A stretch of 34,926 nt of DNA from Actinocrinis sp046724665 (GCA_046724665.1 JBKOWZ010000313.1:1-34926), one strand, 5' to 3'; positions 7,500-16,657 are shown, counted from the first letter of the stretch. The notes: a model not told the origin generated them from the letters alone. Numbers and translations are program-made.

Positions 7500-8465
7500 A
7501 TGAGGATCACAGCTTTGGCCGGCGGGGTCGGCGGTGCGAGGTTCCTGCGCGGGGTGCTCGCGGCGGCGCCCGAGGCGGAAGTCACCGTCATCGGGAACGT
7601 GGGGGACGACATCACGCTGCACGGCCTGCGCGTGTGTCCCGATCTCGACACGGTGATGTACACCCTCGGCGGCGGGATCCACGAGGGCCAGGGCTGGGGT
7701 CGGGCGGACGAGACCTTCTCGGTGTCCGACGAGTTGGCCGAGTACGGCGTCGGCCCGGACTGGTTCACCCTCGGTGACCGGGATATCGCAACGCATCTGG
7801 TGCGTACTCAGATGCTCAACGCCGGGTATCCGCTCTCTGCGGTAACCGAGACGCTCTGCGCACGCTGGAAGCCTGGCATACGGCTGATCCCGGCGACCGA
7901 CGATGTTGCCGAGACGCACGTAGTACTCGCCGACGAGGAGGGTACGCGCCGCGCGGTGCACTTCCAGGAGTACTGGGTGCGGCTGCACGCGCCCAAAGCA
8001 GAAGCGGTCGTATTCGTGGGCGCGGATAAGGCGAAGCCCGCGCCGGGGGTGCTCGACGCGATCGCGGAGGCGGACGTCGTGCTCTTCCCGCCGTCCAATC
8101 CGGTGGTCTCCATCGGCGCGGTGCTGGCGGTGCCGGGTGTCCGCGAGGCACTGGTCGCCACGCATGCTCCGGTCGTGGGACTTTCTCCGATCATCGGATC
8201 GGCGCCGGTACGCGGCATGGCGGACAAGGTGCTGGCGGCGGTCGGCGTGGAGACGAGCGCCGGGGCGGTCGCCGAGTACTACGGAGCCGATCTGCTCGAC
8301 GGCTGGCTGATCGACGAGAGCGACGCGGCGCAGCAGGGCCGCGTGGAGGCTGCGGGGATCAGGTGCCGTGCGGTGCCGCTGCTCATGCGCGACCTCGACG
8401 CGACGACGGCGATGGCGCGGGCCGCACTCGCCTTCGCGACAGAGGTGAGCAGACGCGATGACTGA
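7500..8465 (+). CDS. fbiA: F420 biosynthesis phosphoenolpyruvyl/2-phospholactate transferase
   Basis: 321 residues starting MRITALAGGVGGARFLRGV, the N-terminal nucleotide-contact motif of the CofD/FbiA family. Also seen are NVGDDITLHGLRVCPDLDTVMYTL and PSNPVVSIGAVLAVPGVR. The enzyme transfers the activated three-carbon acid (enolpyruvyl-diphospho-5'-guanosine in actinobacteria) to the deazaflavin FO, giving (dehydro)F420-0. ATG 7500 is chosen because the family motif begins there and the open frame upstream only reads through the MITE-like element. The stop overlaps the fbiB start by 8 nt (ATGACTGA), so the pair is coupled. There is no ribosome site before the ATG; leaderless expression is likely. 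Confidence 0.93.
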   Translation: MRITALAGGVGGARFLRGVLAAAPEAEVTVIGNVGDDITLHGLRVCPDLDTVMYTLGGGIHEGQGWGRADETFSVSDELAEYGVGPDWFTLGDRDIATHLVRTQMLNAGYPLSAVTETLCARWKPGIRLIPATDDVAETHVVLADEEGTRRAVHFQEYWVRLHAPKAEAVVFVGADKAKPAPGVLDAIAEADVVLFPPSNPVVSIGAVLAVPGVREALVATHAPVVGLSPIIGSAPVRGMADKVLAAVGVETSAGAVAEYYGADLLDGWLIDESDAAQQGRVEAAGIRCRAVPLLMRDLDATTAMARAALAFATEVSRRDD

Positions 8466-9828
8466 CGTGACAGGGCATCACGCGGGGCACGACTCGGAGC
8501 CCTACCCGACGGAGCGTCGGGCGGCCGGGCGCTACACGGTGTTCGGCCTCGGCGGCTTGCCGGAGGTCGAGCCGGGGGCCGACCTCGCGGCGCTCATCGC
8601 GGCGGCGGCGCAGGGCCAGGACGCCCTCGCGGACGGCGACGTATTGGTCGTCACGTCGAAGATCGTCTCGAAGGCTGAGGGGCGTGTCGTTGCCGCCGCC
8701 GACCGAGAGGCGGCGATCGACGCGGAGACCGTGCGCGTCGTCGCACGACGCGGCACGTTGCGCATCGTGCAGAACCGGCAGGGTCTGGTGATGGCGGCTG
8801 CCGGCGTTGACGCATCGAACACGCCGCGGGGAACCGTGCTTCTCCTGCCGGAAGATCCGGACCGTTCGGCGCGTGAGATCGCCGACGGTGTGCGTGAGCG
8901 CTTGGGCGTGTCAGTAGGCGTCATCATCTCGGACACGTTCGGCCGGGTATGGCGAGCAGGCCTGGTCGATCAGGCGATCGGCGCAGCGTATGTCGCGCCG
9001 GTGGACGACCTGCGGGGGCGTCAGGACAGCCACGGCAATCCACTCGCGGTGACCGTGACGGCGCTGGCCGACGAGTTCGCGTCGGCTGGGGAACTGGTGA
9101 AGGGCAAGCTCGGCGGCGTACCAGTCGCGGTGGTGCGCGGGTTCAAGCACCTCGTCGCTGCGGAGCCGGGGCCGGGCGCGCGAGTGCTCCTGCGGCCGGC
9201 GGACGAGGACCTGTTCTCGCTCGGTACCGCCGAGGCGCGTGCGTCAGCCGTGTCGCATCGGCGGACCATCCGGGCGTTCACGGACGTCGATGTCGCGCCT
9301 GAGGCGATCCGGCGTGCGGTAGCCGCGGCGATCACCGCACCCGCACCGCACCACACGACGCCCTGGCGTTTCGTGGAGGTGCGCTCGGAGGGCATGCGCA
9401 AGGCGCTGCTCGACGCGATGCTGGACGCGTGGATTCAGGACCTGCGCGGGGACGGCTTCAGCGAGCAGTCGATCGCCAAACGCGTCCGACGCGGTGAGGT
9501 GCTGCGCGGCGCGCCCGTGCTCGTGGTGCCGTGCCTGGTGATGGAGGGCTCGCACACGTACCCGGACGCGCGGCGCGCGGCGGCCGAGCGGGAGATGTTC
9601 GTCGTCGCGGCCGGGGCGAGCGTGGAGAACCTGCTGATCGCGCTGGCCGCGGAGGGTCTGGGCTCGGCCTGGGTGTCCTCGACGATGTTCTGCCGCGATG
9701 TGGTGCGCTCGGTCCTGGAGCTTCCTGACACATGGGATCCGATGGGCGCGGTCGCGGTCGGCCATCCGGCGGAACCCCCGCGCGATCGGCCGCCTCGCTC
9801 GCCGGATGACTTTCTGATCACCCGATGA
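8458..9828 (+). CDS. fbiB: Coenzyme F420:L-glutamate ligase fused to nitroreductase-fold domain
   Basis: 456 residues, the length of the two-domain actinobacterial FbiB. The N-terminal CofE-like ligase domain (about 25-250) has DVLVVTSKIVSKAEGR, IISDTFGRVWRAG and GRQDSHGNPLAVTVTALADE; it adds gamma-linked glutamates to F420-0. The C-terminal domain (about 260-456) starts SHRRTIRAFTDVDVAPEAIRRAV and has an FMN-dependent nitroreductase fold, known in mycobacteria to reduce dehydro-F420-0. It is the second gene of the fbiA-fbiB operon; FO synthase and the guanylyltransferase that makes the donor are not in the window. It is convergent with the DNA glycosylase gene, 12 bp away. Confidence 0.93.
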   Translation: MTDVTGHHAGHDSEPYPTERRAAGRYTVFGLGGLPEVEPGADLAALIAAAAQGQDALADGDVLVVTSKIVSKAEGRVVAAADREAAIDAETVRVVARRGTLRIVQNRQGLVMAAAGVDASNTPRGTVLLLPEDPDRSAREIADGVRERLGVSVGVIISDTFGRVWRAGLVDQAIGAAYVAPVDDLRGRQDSHGNPLAVTVTALADEFASAGELVKGKLGGVPVAVVRGFKHLVAAEPGPGARVLLRPADEDLFSLGTAEARASAVSHRRTIRAFTDVDVAPEAIRRAVAAAITAPAPHHTTPWRFVEVRSEGMRKALLDAMLDAWIQDLRGDGFSEQSIAKRVRRGEVLRGAPVLVVPCLVMEGSHTYPDARRAAAEREMFVVAAGASVENLLIALAAEGLGSAWVSSTMFCRDVVRSVLELPDTWDPMGAVAVGHPAEPPRDRPPRSPDDFLITR

Positions 9829-9840
9829 TGTGACTGCTCG

Positions 9841-10863
9841 TCAGTACCGGCGGTGATCCGGCACGGGAGCACGCGGCGTACGGCGCGGCTGGCCGGGTGC
9901 CGTGAGCAGAATGAGCCGAGCGGCGCGGTAACGATGCGGACGGAAGGGTTCGAGCAGTTCTAGCATCCGCGCGTCGTCGGCGTCGCGCTCGCCGGTCAGT
10001 GCATAGCCGATGTGCTTGGACAGGTGCAGGTCGCCGACTGACAGGGCGTCGGCGTGACCGTGTGAACGCTGCGTCGTCTCGGCGGCCGTCCAGATGCCGA
10101 TACCGGGGACCGTGCACAGGAGCCGCACTGCCTCCTCGCCGCTCAGGTCACCTGTACGTTCGAGTGCCGAGGCGAGCCTGACGGCGCGGATGATCGTCGT
10201 CGAGCGCTGACCGTCCACGCCGTGCCGGTGCCACTCCCACGACGGGATCGCCGCCCAGATGCGCGGCGGGGGCGGGACCCGCAGTTCCTTCGGCGCGGGG
10301 CCGGGCGCCGGCTCGCCGTGCCGCTCGACGATGCGGCGCCACGCCCGGAACGCCTCGGCCGTGGTAACCCGCTGTTCGAGGATCGCCGGAATGAGCGACT
10401 GTATGACAAGCCCAGTGCGCACCAAGCGCAGCCGGGGGTGGCGGCGGTGCGCCTCGGCCAGCAGCGGGTGGCCGGCGACCAGCGCCGGGAAGTCGCCGAG
10501 CTCGTCGTCCACGCCGATCATCGCCGCGCCGCGCTTCGCCAACCAGGCCGCGCCGGGGCCCCACGCGGCGATCTCGACCCGGGGGCCGTCGCGGCGGATC
10601 CGGACCGAGCCGGGCCCCTCCGGGGTAAGGCTGGCGCGCCAGATCGCGCCTTCGATTGTCATTCGATATGTCGGGTCTCCCGGGCCCCGGCGCAGGACAC
10701 CGAGCGACATGGGGAGATCGACGTCGCAGACGACCGACTCGACGGCATCGGGCGACGGCGTGCGTTGGGACGGGATGCCCCGCGGCGCGCTTGAACCGTC
10801 TGGGTCTGGCGAAGGGTCAGAACCGGCGTTAGGACTCATCGGCGGAGAAACGTACCGCTCCAT
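9841..10863 (-). CDS. AlkA-like DNA-3-methyladenine glycosylase (HhH-GPD superfamily)
   Basis: 340 residues. The helix-hairpin-helix stretch VPGIGIWTAAETTQ near 250-265 is followed by DALSVGD, whose Asp (about 278) matches the catalytic aspartate of HhH-GPD glycosylases. The N-terminal ~200 residues resemble the AlkA family. It would excise alkylated bases in base-excision repair. There is a Pro/Ser-rich leader of about 30 residues. The start is uncertain: ATG 10863 overlaps the preceding gene by 35 nt, while ATG 10839 would overlap it by 11 nt; neither has a clear ribosome site. Probably co-transcribed with the nucleotidyltransferase gene. Confidence 0.82.
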   Translation of the reverse strand: MERYVSPPMSPNAGSDPSPDPDGSSAPRGIPSQRTPSPDAVESVVCDVDLPMSLGVLRRGPGDPTYRMTIEGAIWRASLTPEGPGSVRIRRDGPRVEIAAWGPGAAWLAKRGAAMIGVDDELGDFPALVAGHPLLAEAHRRHPRLRLVRTGLVIQSLIPAILEQRVTTAEAFRAWRRIVERHGEPAPGPAPKELRVPPPPRIWAAIPSWEWHRHGVDGQRSTTIIRAVRLASALERTGDLSGEEAVRLLCTVPGIGIWTAAETTQRSHGHADALSVGDLHLSKHIGYALTGERDADDARMLELLEPFRPHRYRAARLILLTAPGQPRRTPRAPVPDHRRY

Positions 10864-11932
10864 CGCCGATCACAGCGTCGCACCACACCCGAGCGCCGGC
10901 ACGCAGTTCGTTGCGGGCACCCACGCTCGCCCCGTCGCCGATGACCACAGACTCGAGCACCGTGCCCTCGCCGATCCTGGCTCCGCGTCCCACGATCGAG
11001 TCGCGGACGACCGCACCGCCGGCGACGTACGCATCCGCGCCGATCACCGAGCCGACGATCTCTGAGCCCGAGGCGATGCGCGCGTTCGCGCCGATCGTGC
11101 TGCCGCCGCCGACCTTCACGTCCGCGTCGAGATCGGCGCCCGGCAGCACCAGCGCGTCGGCCAGGTCGGGGCGGGCGGTGAGCGGGACGGCCGGCGAGGC
11201 GACCGCGGACAGCACCAGGTCGGCCGAGCCGTGCACGAACGCCTCCGGCGTGCCCAGGTCGCGCCAGTACGACTGCTCCACGACGCCGAGCACCTTCGCG
11301 CCCGAGGCGAGCAGGCCGGGGAAGGTCTCGCGCTCGACCGAGACGCGGCGGCCGACCGGGATGCCGTCGATGACCGAGCGCCGGAAGACGTAGCAGCCGG
11401 CGTTGATCTGGTCGATGACGATGTCCTCGGCGCGCTGCGGCTTCTCGCGGAACGCGGTGACCCAGTCGTCGGCGTCGGTGGGTACGAGCCCGAACGCGCT
11501 GAGCTTCTCCCGTGGCACTCGCGTCAGATGCAGCGTTACGTCGGCCTCGCGTGCCTTATGCGCGTCCACGAGCGCCACCAGGTCCACGCCGGAGAGGATG
11601 TCGCCGTTGAAGATCAGAACCGGCTCGTCCGGGCCGCTGCGCAGCCGGTCGGCCACGTTGCGGATCGCGCCGCCGGTGTCCAGGGGCTCGGACTCGGTCA
11701 CGTAGTCGAGCTCGAGGCCGAAGGCGGCGCCGTCGCCGAAGTACTCCTCGAAGACCTCGGGCCGGTAGGCGGTGGCGAAGACGATCCGATCGACGCCCGC
11801 GGCCTTGGCCCGGGCGAGCTGGTGGCTGAGGAACGGCACCCCGGCGACTTCGAGCATCGGCTTGGGGGTGTTGACGGTCAGCGGCCGAAGCCGGGTCCCC
11901 TTCCCTCCCACCAGGAGGATCGCTTCAGCCAC
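10829..11932 (-). CDS. Mannose-1-phosphate guanylyltransferase-like nucleotidyltransferase
   Basis: 367 residues from a GTG at 11932, with GGGAG 10 nt upstream on the minus strand. The N-terminus AEAILLVGGKGTRLRPLT is the pyrophosphorylase signature (G-G-x-G-T-R-L), with PKPMLEVAG, ESEPLDTGGAIRNV and NGDILSGVD following. The C-terminal third (about 260-355) has the hexapeptide periodicity of a left-handed beta-helix (GADLDADVKVGGGSTIGANARI...). It should make an NDP-sugar, most likely GDP-mannose, for envelope glycans; glucose-1-phosphate as substrate cannot be excluded. It overlaps the AlkA-like gene, suggesting one transcript. Confidence 0.85.
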   Translation of the reverse strand: MAEAILLVGGKGTRLRPLTVNTPKPMLEVAGVPFLSHQLARAKAAGVDRIVFATAYRPEVFEEYFGDGAAFGLELDYVTESEPLDTGGAIRNVADRLRSGPDEPVLIFNGDILSGVDLVALVDAHKAREADVTLHLTRVPREKLSAFGLVPTDADDWVTAFREKPQRAEDIVIDQINAGCYVFRRSVIDGIPVGRRVSVERETFPGLLASGAKVLGVVEQSYWRDLGTPEAFVHGSADLVLSAVASPAVPLTARPDLADALVLPGADLDADVKVGGGSTIGANARIASGSEIVGSVIGADAYVAGGAVVRDSIVGRGARIGEGTVLESVVIGDGASVGARNELRAGARVWCDAVIGDGAVRFSADES

Positions 11933-12082
11933 GGTCCCAGTACTCCCATCTGATGATCATGTAGCCAACTGGTCGCCTACGCTCGGTGTACACGCAGACC
12001 GGGAGCGAAGACAAGCAGAAGCGCTGTGATGCTATCGCCGACGTCGGCGCAGACGCGGCATTCGCGGCCGCGGTTGCTGCCG

Positions 12083-12096
12083 TAGTCTCGCTGTCG
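12083..12096 (+). promoter_or_regulatory. -10 element of probable leaderless promoter for TIGR03089 gene
   Basis: TAGTCT (12083-12088) is followed by 7 nt and GTG 12096. This is the same spacing as at four other starts in the window. Confidence 0.45.
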
Positions 12097-12890
12097 TGAA
12101 TCATCTTGGCGGCTTCACCGACCTGGCGGCGGTCTGGCGGGCCCGCGCGGCGTCCGACGCCGGTCGGCCGTTCCTGACATTCCTGGACGACGCGACGGGG
12201 GAACGCGTCGAGCTGTCCTACACGACGTTCGGCAACTGGCTGGCCAAGACCGCGAACCTGGTGCAGGACGACCTGATGGCCGAGCCCGGCGACCGGATCG
12301 CGGTGTGCGCGCCGCCGCATTGGCTGACCGCCGTCTGGGCCGTCGCGCCGCTGCTGGCGGGTGTGGTGGTCGATCCGTGGGGCGACGCGAAGTCCGCGCA
12401 GTCGGTGGTCGCCGGACCGGACGAGCAGGTGCTGGACGCGGCGCGCGACTGCGGCGGTGAGCGGCTGGCGCTCTCGCTGCTACCGCTCGGCCGTCCGTTC
12501 GACGTCGTGCCCGAGGGCTTTCGCGACTACTCGGCCGAGGTGCGCGGCTTCGGCGACCGCTTCGCGGCCTTCACTCCGCCGGGGCCGGGCACGGAAGCGC
12601 TGGTCGTGGACGGCCGGACGCTGACGCACGGCGAGCTGATCGAGCAGGCCGCGTCCGCTGCGGCTGCCGCGCGGGAACGGCCGGACGGTCCGGCAGCTGG
12701 GCTCGGCGGTGCCGACCGGCTGCTCGTGCACGCGCGCGGAGACCGGTACACCGGCTCCGACCTGGTCGCCTGGCTGTTCGCACCGCTGCTGGCCGGGGCC
12801 GGCGTGGTGCTCGTACGCGGGGCGGATCCGGACCGGCTCGACCGGATCGCCGAGACGGAACGGGTCACCCGCAGGCTCGCGCTCGGCTAG
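12096..12890 (+). CDS. TIGR03089 family protein (AMP-binding synthetase N-terminal-like)
   Basis: 264 residues. The sequence resembles only the N-terminal part of acyl-CoA synthetases: RPFLTFLDDATGERVELSYTTF, a W-L-A-K-T-A-N-L helix, GDRIAVCAPPHWLTAVWAVAPLLAGVVVDPWG. The AMP-binding P-loop and the C-terminal lid domain are absent, so it is not a complete ligase. I recognise it as the short actinobacterial TIGR03089 family, normally next to the manC-like and LCP genes as here. Function unknown. GTG 12096 is preceded by a leaderless-type -10. Confidence 0.8.
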   Translation: MNHLGGFTDLAAVWRARAASDAGRPFLTFLDDATGERVELSYTTFGNWLAKTANLVQDDLMAEPGDRIAVCAPPHWLTAVWAVAPLLAGVVVDPWGDAKSAQSVVAGPDEQVLDAARDCGGERLALSLLPLGRPFDVVPEGFRDYSAEVRGFGDRFAAFTPPGPGTEALVVDGRTLTHGELIEQAASAAAAARERPDGPAAGLGGADRLLVHARGDRYTGSDLVAWLFAPLLAGAGVVLVRGADPDRLDRIAETERVTRRLALG

Positions 12891-12973
12891 CAGACCTCTG
12901 ATCTCACCATATCCACAGCCGAGGATGTCCTGGGTAGCCGGGACGCCGAATTTCATATCGAATCTTCAGCAAG

Positions 12974-12993
12974 CCCGCGCAACCAAGCGCGGG
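12974..12993 (+). terminator. Weak hairpin between TIGR03089 and LCP genes
   Basis: CCCGCGC and GCGCGGG form a perfect 7-bp stem around an AACCAA loop. It is followed by GTCTTT about 10 nt later rather than a proper T-run, so it may be a terminator for the TIGR03089 gene or a leader structure of the LCP gene. Confidence 0.35.
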
Positions 12994-13041
12994 TGCGACC
13001 GGTCTTTCATTACGGCGGGCCGGTGACAAAGGAATGGGTGG

Positions 13042-14343
13042 ATGGCGACGGTCGGACGTGGTCGGTCGCGGGCGCTGCGCATCACGGTCGCGGTGCTCGC
13101 GGCCTTCGGCGTGGCCGTCGCGAGCGTGCTCGGCTATCTGTATTTTCATCTGAACGGGAATATCAAGACCTACAGCTCGGCCGGGGTTTCGCCGAGCCGG
13201 CCGCCGGCCGCCACCGCCCCGCCGAACTCGACCACCGGGCCGCCGATCAACCTGCTGCTGATCGGCTCGGACTCCCGTTCGACGGGCGACAACGTCAATC
13301 TCGGCGGCGGCGTCGAGGTGGCCGGTGCCCGTTCAGATACGACGATACTGCTGCACGTCTCCGGCGACCGTAAGCACGCGACCGGCGTCTCCATCCCGCG
13401 CGACGCCCTGGTGGACATCCCGTCCTGCTACGCGAACGGCAGCTGGCTGCCCGCGCAGACGCACGTCATGTTCAACTCCGCCTTCTCCGAGGGCGACCTG
13501 CCCGGCGGGAACCCGATCTGCACGCAGAACACCGTCGAGAAGCTGACCGGGATCCGGATCGATCACACGATCGTGATCGACTTCACCGGCTTCGCCACGA
13601 TGAGCAGCGCGGTCGGCGGGGTGACCGTCTGCGTGCCGCCGGTGGACAACACCTACCTCGAGCACGCGTACAGCATCTCGCTGACCCCCGGGATCCAGAC
13701 GCTGTCCGGGAAGGCCGCGCTGGAGTACGTGCGGGCCCGCGAGGGCTTCGGCGACAACAGCGACATCGGCCGGATGAAGCGGCAGCAGGCCTTCCTGTCC
13801 GCGCTGGTGAAGAAGATGCTGGACACCGGCACGCTGACCGACCCGATCACGCTCTACCGGCTGGCCGACGCGGCGACCAGCGCGCTGACCGTGGACAGCT
13901 ACCTCGACTCGGTGGGCGCGCTGGTCTCGATCGCGACGCAGCTGCGGTCGGTGCCGCTGGCGAACATCGACTTCGTCACGACGCCGTGGCAGTACGCCGG
14001 AGCGCGCATCGACCTGATCCAGCCGGACACGGACATCCTGTGGTCGCTGCTGCGCGAGGACAGGACGCTGGAGGGCCAGGACGCCTCGGGCGCGCAGTCG
14101 TCCGCCGTGTCGAGCACGACCGCGGTCACGCCGAGCGTGAACGCGGCAGGCGCGCCGTCAGCGGCGAGCGAGCGGTTCTCGAGGTACGCCGCGGCGGGTC
14201 CGGTGGCGAGCCCGACCGCGAGCGCGAGCGCGTCGGCCGGCGCGTCCAAGTCGAGCACGCCGATCCCCATCCCGAGCGGCATCAAGGACAACATCAGGCA
14301 CGCGGACTCGGACCTGTGCTCCAACCTGACGTACGGCAGCTGA
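13042..14343 (+). CDS. LCP (LytR-CpsA-Psr) family glycopolymer transferase
   Basis: 433 residues. A short basic N-terminus and one membrane helix (about 11-33) are followed by an extracytoplasmic LCP domain (about 80-330). Conserved residues are visible in LLLIGSDSR, GARSDTTILLH, GVSIPRDALVDIP and LEYVRAREGFGDNSDIGRMKRQQ, which bind the polyprenyl-pyrophosphate substrate and Mg2+. LCP proteins attach wall teichoic acid-like or arabinogalactan-like polymers to peptidoglycan. The last ~90 residues are Ala/Ser/Thr-rich with no obvious domain. It is followed 60 bp later by a paralog. Confidence 0.92.
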   Translation: MATVGRGRSRALRITVAVLAAFGVAVASVLGYLYFHLNGNIKTYSSAGVSPSRPPAATAPPNSTTGPPINLLLIGSDSRSTGDNVNLGGGVEVAGARSDTTILLHVSGDRKHATGVSIPRDALVDIPSCYANGSWLPAQTHVMFNSAFSEGDLPGGNPICTQNTVEKLTGIRIDHTIVIDFTGFATMSSAVGGVTVCVPPVDNTYLEHAYSISLTPGIQTLSGKAALEYVRAREGFGDNSDIGRMKRQQAFLSALVKKMLDTGTLTDPITLYRLADAATSALTVDSYLDSVGALVSIATQLRSVPLANIDFVTTPWQYAGARIDLIQPDTDILWSLLREDRTLEGQDASGAQSSAVSSTTAVTPSVNAAGAPSAASERFSRYAAAGPVASPTASASASAGASKSSTPIPIPSGIKDNIRHADSDLCSNLTYGS

Positions 14344-14403
14344 AGTCACACATTCAGACCATAGGAATCGCGGCCCGGCCGCGTCACGCCGACGATCGAC
14401 CTC

Positions 14404-15492
14404 ATGGAGGACCTGCGGCCGGTGCCCGACGCCTCGGCGGCCGGACCGCCGCGTCCGCGCTGGAGCCGCAGACGCAAGACCGCCGCGTGGCTCGGCGGCG
14501 CGCTGGCCCTGCTCCTGATCGGGGGCGGGGTCACGGTCGGGGTGGTCTGGTACCACCTCGACCACAACATCCGCACCGTTGATTCCGTGGTCGGGTCGTC
14601 CGCGCTCGCGGGCACGCAGAACATCCTGCTGGTCGGCTCGGACGACCGGTCCGGCAGCGACGCCAGGTACGGCACCGCCCAGGGCGCCCGCTCCGACACC
14701 GCGATCCTCTTCCACACCCCGGCCGACCGGCGGGACGCCGTCGCCGTGTCGATCCCGCGCGACTCGATGGTGCGGATCCCGTCGTGTACGCGCTCGGACG
14801 GCACGGCCGTGCCGGCGGGCTTCGGCATGTTCAACTCCGCCTACGACGCCGGCGGGATCGCGTGCACGGTCAAGACCGTGCAGGCGCTGACCGGCCTGAC
14901 CGTGACGCACTTCGTCGTGCTGGACTTCACCGGTTTCGCCAGGCTGATCGACGCACTCGGCGGGGTGAAGGTCTGCGTGACCGCCGCGGTCTCGGACGCC
15001 GACTCGAAGCTGCGCCTGCCCGCAGGGACCAGCGCGCTCACCGGCGAGCAGGCACTGGCGTTCGTCCGCGTGCGGCATGTGGGCGACGGCTCCGACCTGG
15101 CCCGGATCAGGCGGCAGCAGTACTTCCTCGACCAGCTGGCGACCCAGGTGCGCCGGCGCGACCTGCTCAGCAACCCGGTCCGGCTCTACCAGGTCCTCGA
15201 CGCGGCGACCAAGGCGATCATCACGGACACCGCGCTCGGCAGCCTGGGCGCGCTTCAGGCACTGGCCGACTCGCTGAGCCGGATCCCGAGCGGCAAGACC
15301 GCGTACCTGACCGTGCCCGCCGAGCCCTATCCGCCCGACCCCTACCGCGTCCAGTGGATCGAGCCGAACGCCACACAGCTGTGGAACTCGCTGCGGACCG
15401 ACGCCCCTTCGGCGACGCGAACCTCGGCGGCGGCAGCAGCCACACGGCTCGACACCGATTCGCCGACCTTCGGCACCTGTCCGGTGAGCTGA
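14404..15492 (+). CDS. LCP (LytR-CpsA-Psr) family glycopolymer transferase, second copy
   Basis: 362 residues. A cytoplasmic segment rich in Pro/Arg (1-25) precedes a membrane helix (about 27-47), then the LCP domain with ILLVGSDDRSG, GARSDTAILFHTP, AVSIPRDSMVRIP and FVRVRHVGDGSDLARIRRQQ. It lacks the long Ala/Ser tail of its upstream paralog. The two are adjacent on one strand, and likely share a transcript and a related task, ligating glycopolymers to the wall. ATG 14404 has only a weak ribosome site. It is convergent with the downstream glycosyltransferase, 15 bp apart. Confidence 0.92.
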   Translation: MEDLRPVPDASAAGPPRPRWSRRRKTAAWLGGALALLLIGGGVTVGVVWYHLDHNIRTVDSVVGSSALAGTQNILLVGSDDRSGSDARYGTAQGARSDTAILFHTPADRRDAVAVSIPRDSMVRIPSCTRSDGTAVPAGFGMFNSAYDAGGIACTVKTVQALTGLTVTHFVVLDFTGFARLIDALGGVKVCVTAAVSDADSKLRLPAGTSALTGEQALAFVRVRHVGDGSDLARIRRQQYFLDQLATQVRRRDLLSNPVRLYQVLDAATKAIITDTALGSLGALQALADSLSRIPSGKTAYLTVPAEPYPPDPYRVQWIEPNATQLWNSLRTDAPSATRTSAAAAATRLDTDSPTFGTCPVS

Positions 15493-15493
15493 G

Positions 15494-15521
15494 TCAGTGC
15501 GCCGTGCTCAGTGCTGCGTGG
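15494..15521. repeat. 14-bp tandem duplication at the GT2 stop codon
   Basis: TCAGTGCTGCGTGG (15508-15521) is the 3' end of the minus-strand GT2 gene with its stop. A neighbouring copy, TCAGTGCGCCGTGC (15494-15507), matches at 11 of 14 positions. Short, so chance cannot be excluded. Confidence 0.4.
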
Positions 15522-16578
15522 ACTCGAAGAGCGAGCGCGGCGAGGTGAGGAAGCCCCAGCCCCAGGACCAGTGCATCGTCGCCAGCACCAGCGGCAGCCG
15601 CAGCCGTACCGAAAGCGGCCGGCCGCGCGATTCGCTCACCGACCCGAGGATCACCATCAGCGCGTAGCCGACCGGGACGACGAATCCGATCGCCAGCGGC
15701 GCGATCCCGGACGCGAACGCCGCGATACCGCTCAGCATGCCCAGCAAGCAGAGGATCAGCATCACCGGCGGTGCGAGGTAACGCAGGCTCGCGGTGCCCT
15801 CATGCGTGCGCATGACGACGCGACGCCAACGACCGTACTGACGGTACTGGCTCGCCAGCGCCCTGAGGTTAGGGCGCGGACGGTACGTAACGCGCAGCTC
15901 GGGTGAGAAGTAGACCAGCCCACCGGCCTGACGCAGCCGATGGTTCAGCTCCCAGTCCTGCGCGCGGATGAACGCCTCGTTGTAGCCGCCGAGCTTCTCG
16001 AGCATCGCGCGGCGGAACACGCCGAGGTACACCGTGTCGGTGGGGCCGGCGGCGCCTCCGGTGTGGAACTTGGCGCTGCCGACGCCGAGCTTCGAGGTCA
16101 TCGCGACGGCGACGGTCCGCTCGAAGGGCGTCTCGCCCTCGGCGTGCATAACGCCGCCGACGTTCTGCGCCCCGGTCTCCTCCAGCAGGCGCACGGCCGT
16201 GGCGATGTAACCGGGCGTCAGCAGTCCGTGCCCGTCAACGCGTACCACGATCTCGTTGCGCGAGGCGCCGATCGCCGCATTGAGTGCGTTCGGCGTACGG
16301 CCGGACGGGTTAGGCACGGTACGCACCCGAGGATCAGCGACAGCGAGCTCCGCGGCGATCTGGTCGGTGCGGTCCTTCGACGGCCCGAGGGCGATGACGA
16401 GTTCGAGCTCGCCGGGGTACTCCTGGGCCAGGATGTGCCGCACCGCCTCGGCCAGGTGCCGCTCCTCGTCGAGCACCGGCATGACCACCGAGACCGACGG
16501 CCACGGCCGCCCCGTGAGCACGGTAGCGGCGGATCCGGGGTCGGCCGGTTCCGGTTCTTTCGTCGCGTTGGCGTTCAT
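15508..16578 (-). CDS. GT2 glycosyltransferase, ExoA-like, membrane-associated
   Basis: 356 residues. A cytoplasmic GT-A domain (about 25-260) shows SVSVVMPVLDEERHL, ALGPSKDRTDQIAAEL, NPSGRTPNALNAAI, the metal/donor motif VVRVDGHGLLTPGY and a downstream RAQDWELNHRLRQAGG. Two or three hydrophobic helices end the protein (about 270-330). It is similar in layout to succinoglycan ExoA-type transferases, so it probably extends an exopolysaccharide or wall polymer chain. The flanking LCP, epimerase and UDP-glucose dehydrogenase genes support an envelope role; the sugar transferred is not known. Confidence 0.86.
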   Translation of the reverse strand: MNANATKEPEPADPGSAATVLTGRPWPSVSVVMPVLDEERHLAEAVRHILAQEYPGELELVIALGPSKDRTDQIAAELAVADPRVRTVPNPSGRTPNALNAAIGASRNEIVVRVDGHGLLTPGYIATAVRLLEETGAQNVGGVMHAEGETPFERTVAVAMTSKLGVGSAKFHTGGAAGPTDTVYLGVFRRAMLEKLGGYNEAFIRAQDWELNHRLRQAGGLVYFSPELRVTYRPRPNLRALASQYRQYGRWRRVVMRTHEGTASLRYLAPPVMLILCLLGMLSGIAAFASGIAPLAIGFVVPVGYALMVILGSVSESRGRPLSVRLRLPLVLATMHWSWGWGFLTSPRSLFESTQH

Positions 16579-16657
16579 CGGGCTCGAACTCTACCGAAAT
16601 CAGCTCGTCACAAAACCTGGATGCGGTTCACGACGCATATGACGCTCTCCACGCGCA

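Noticed and set aside
12096..12890. Truncated pseudogene of an acyl-CoA synthetase
   Set aside because: The short length and content match the TIGR03089 family, and the gene sits in its usual neighbourhood with an intact frame and promoter.
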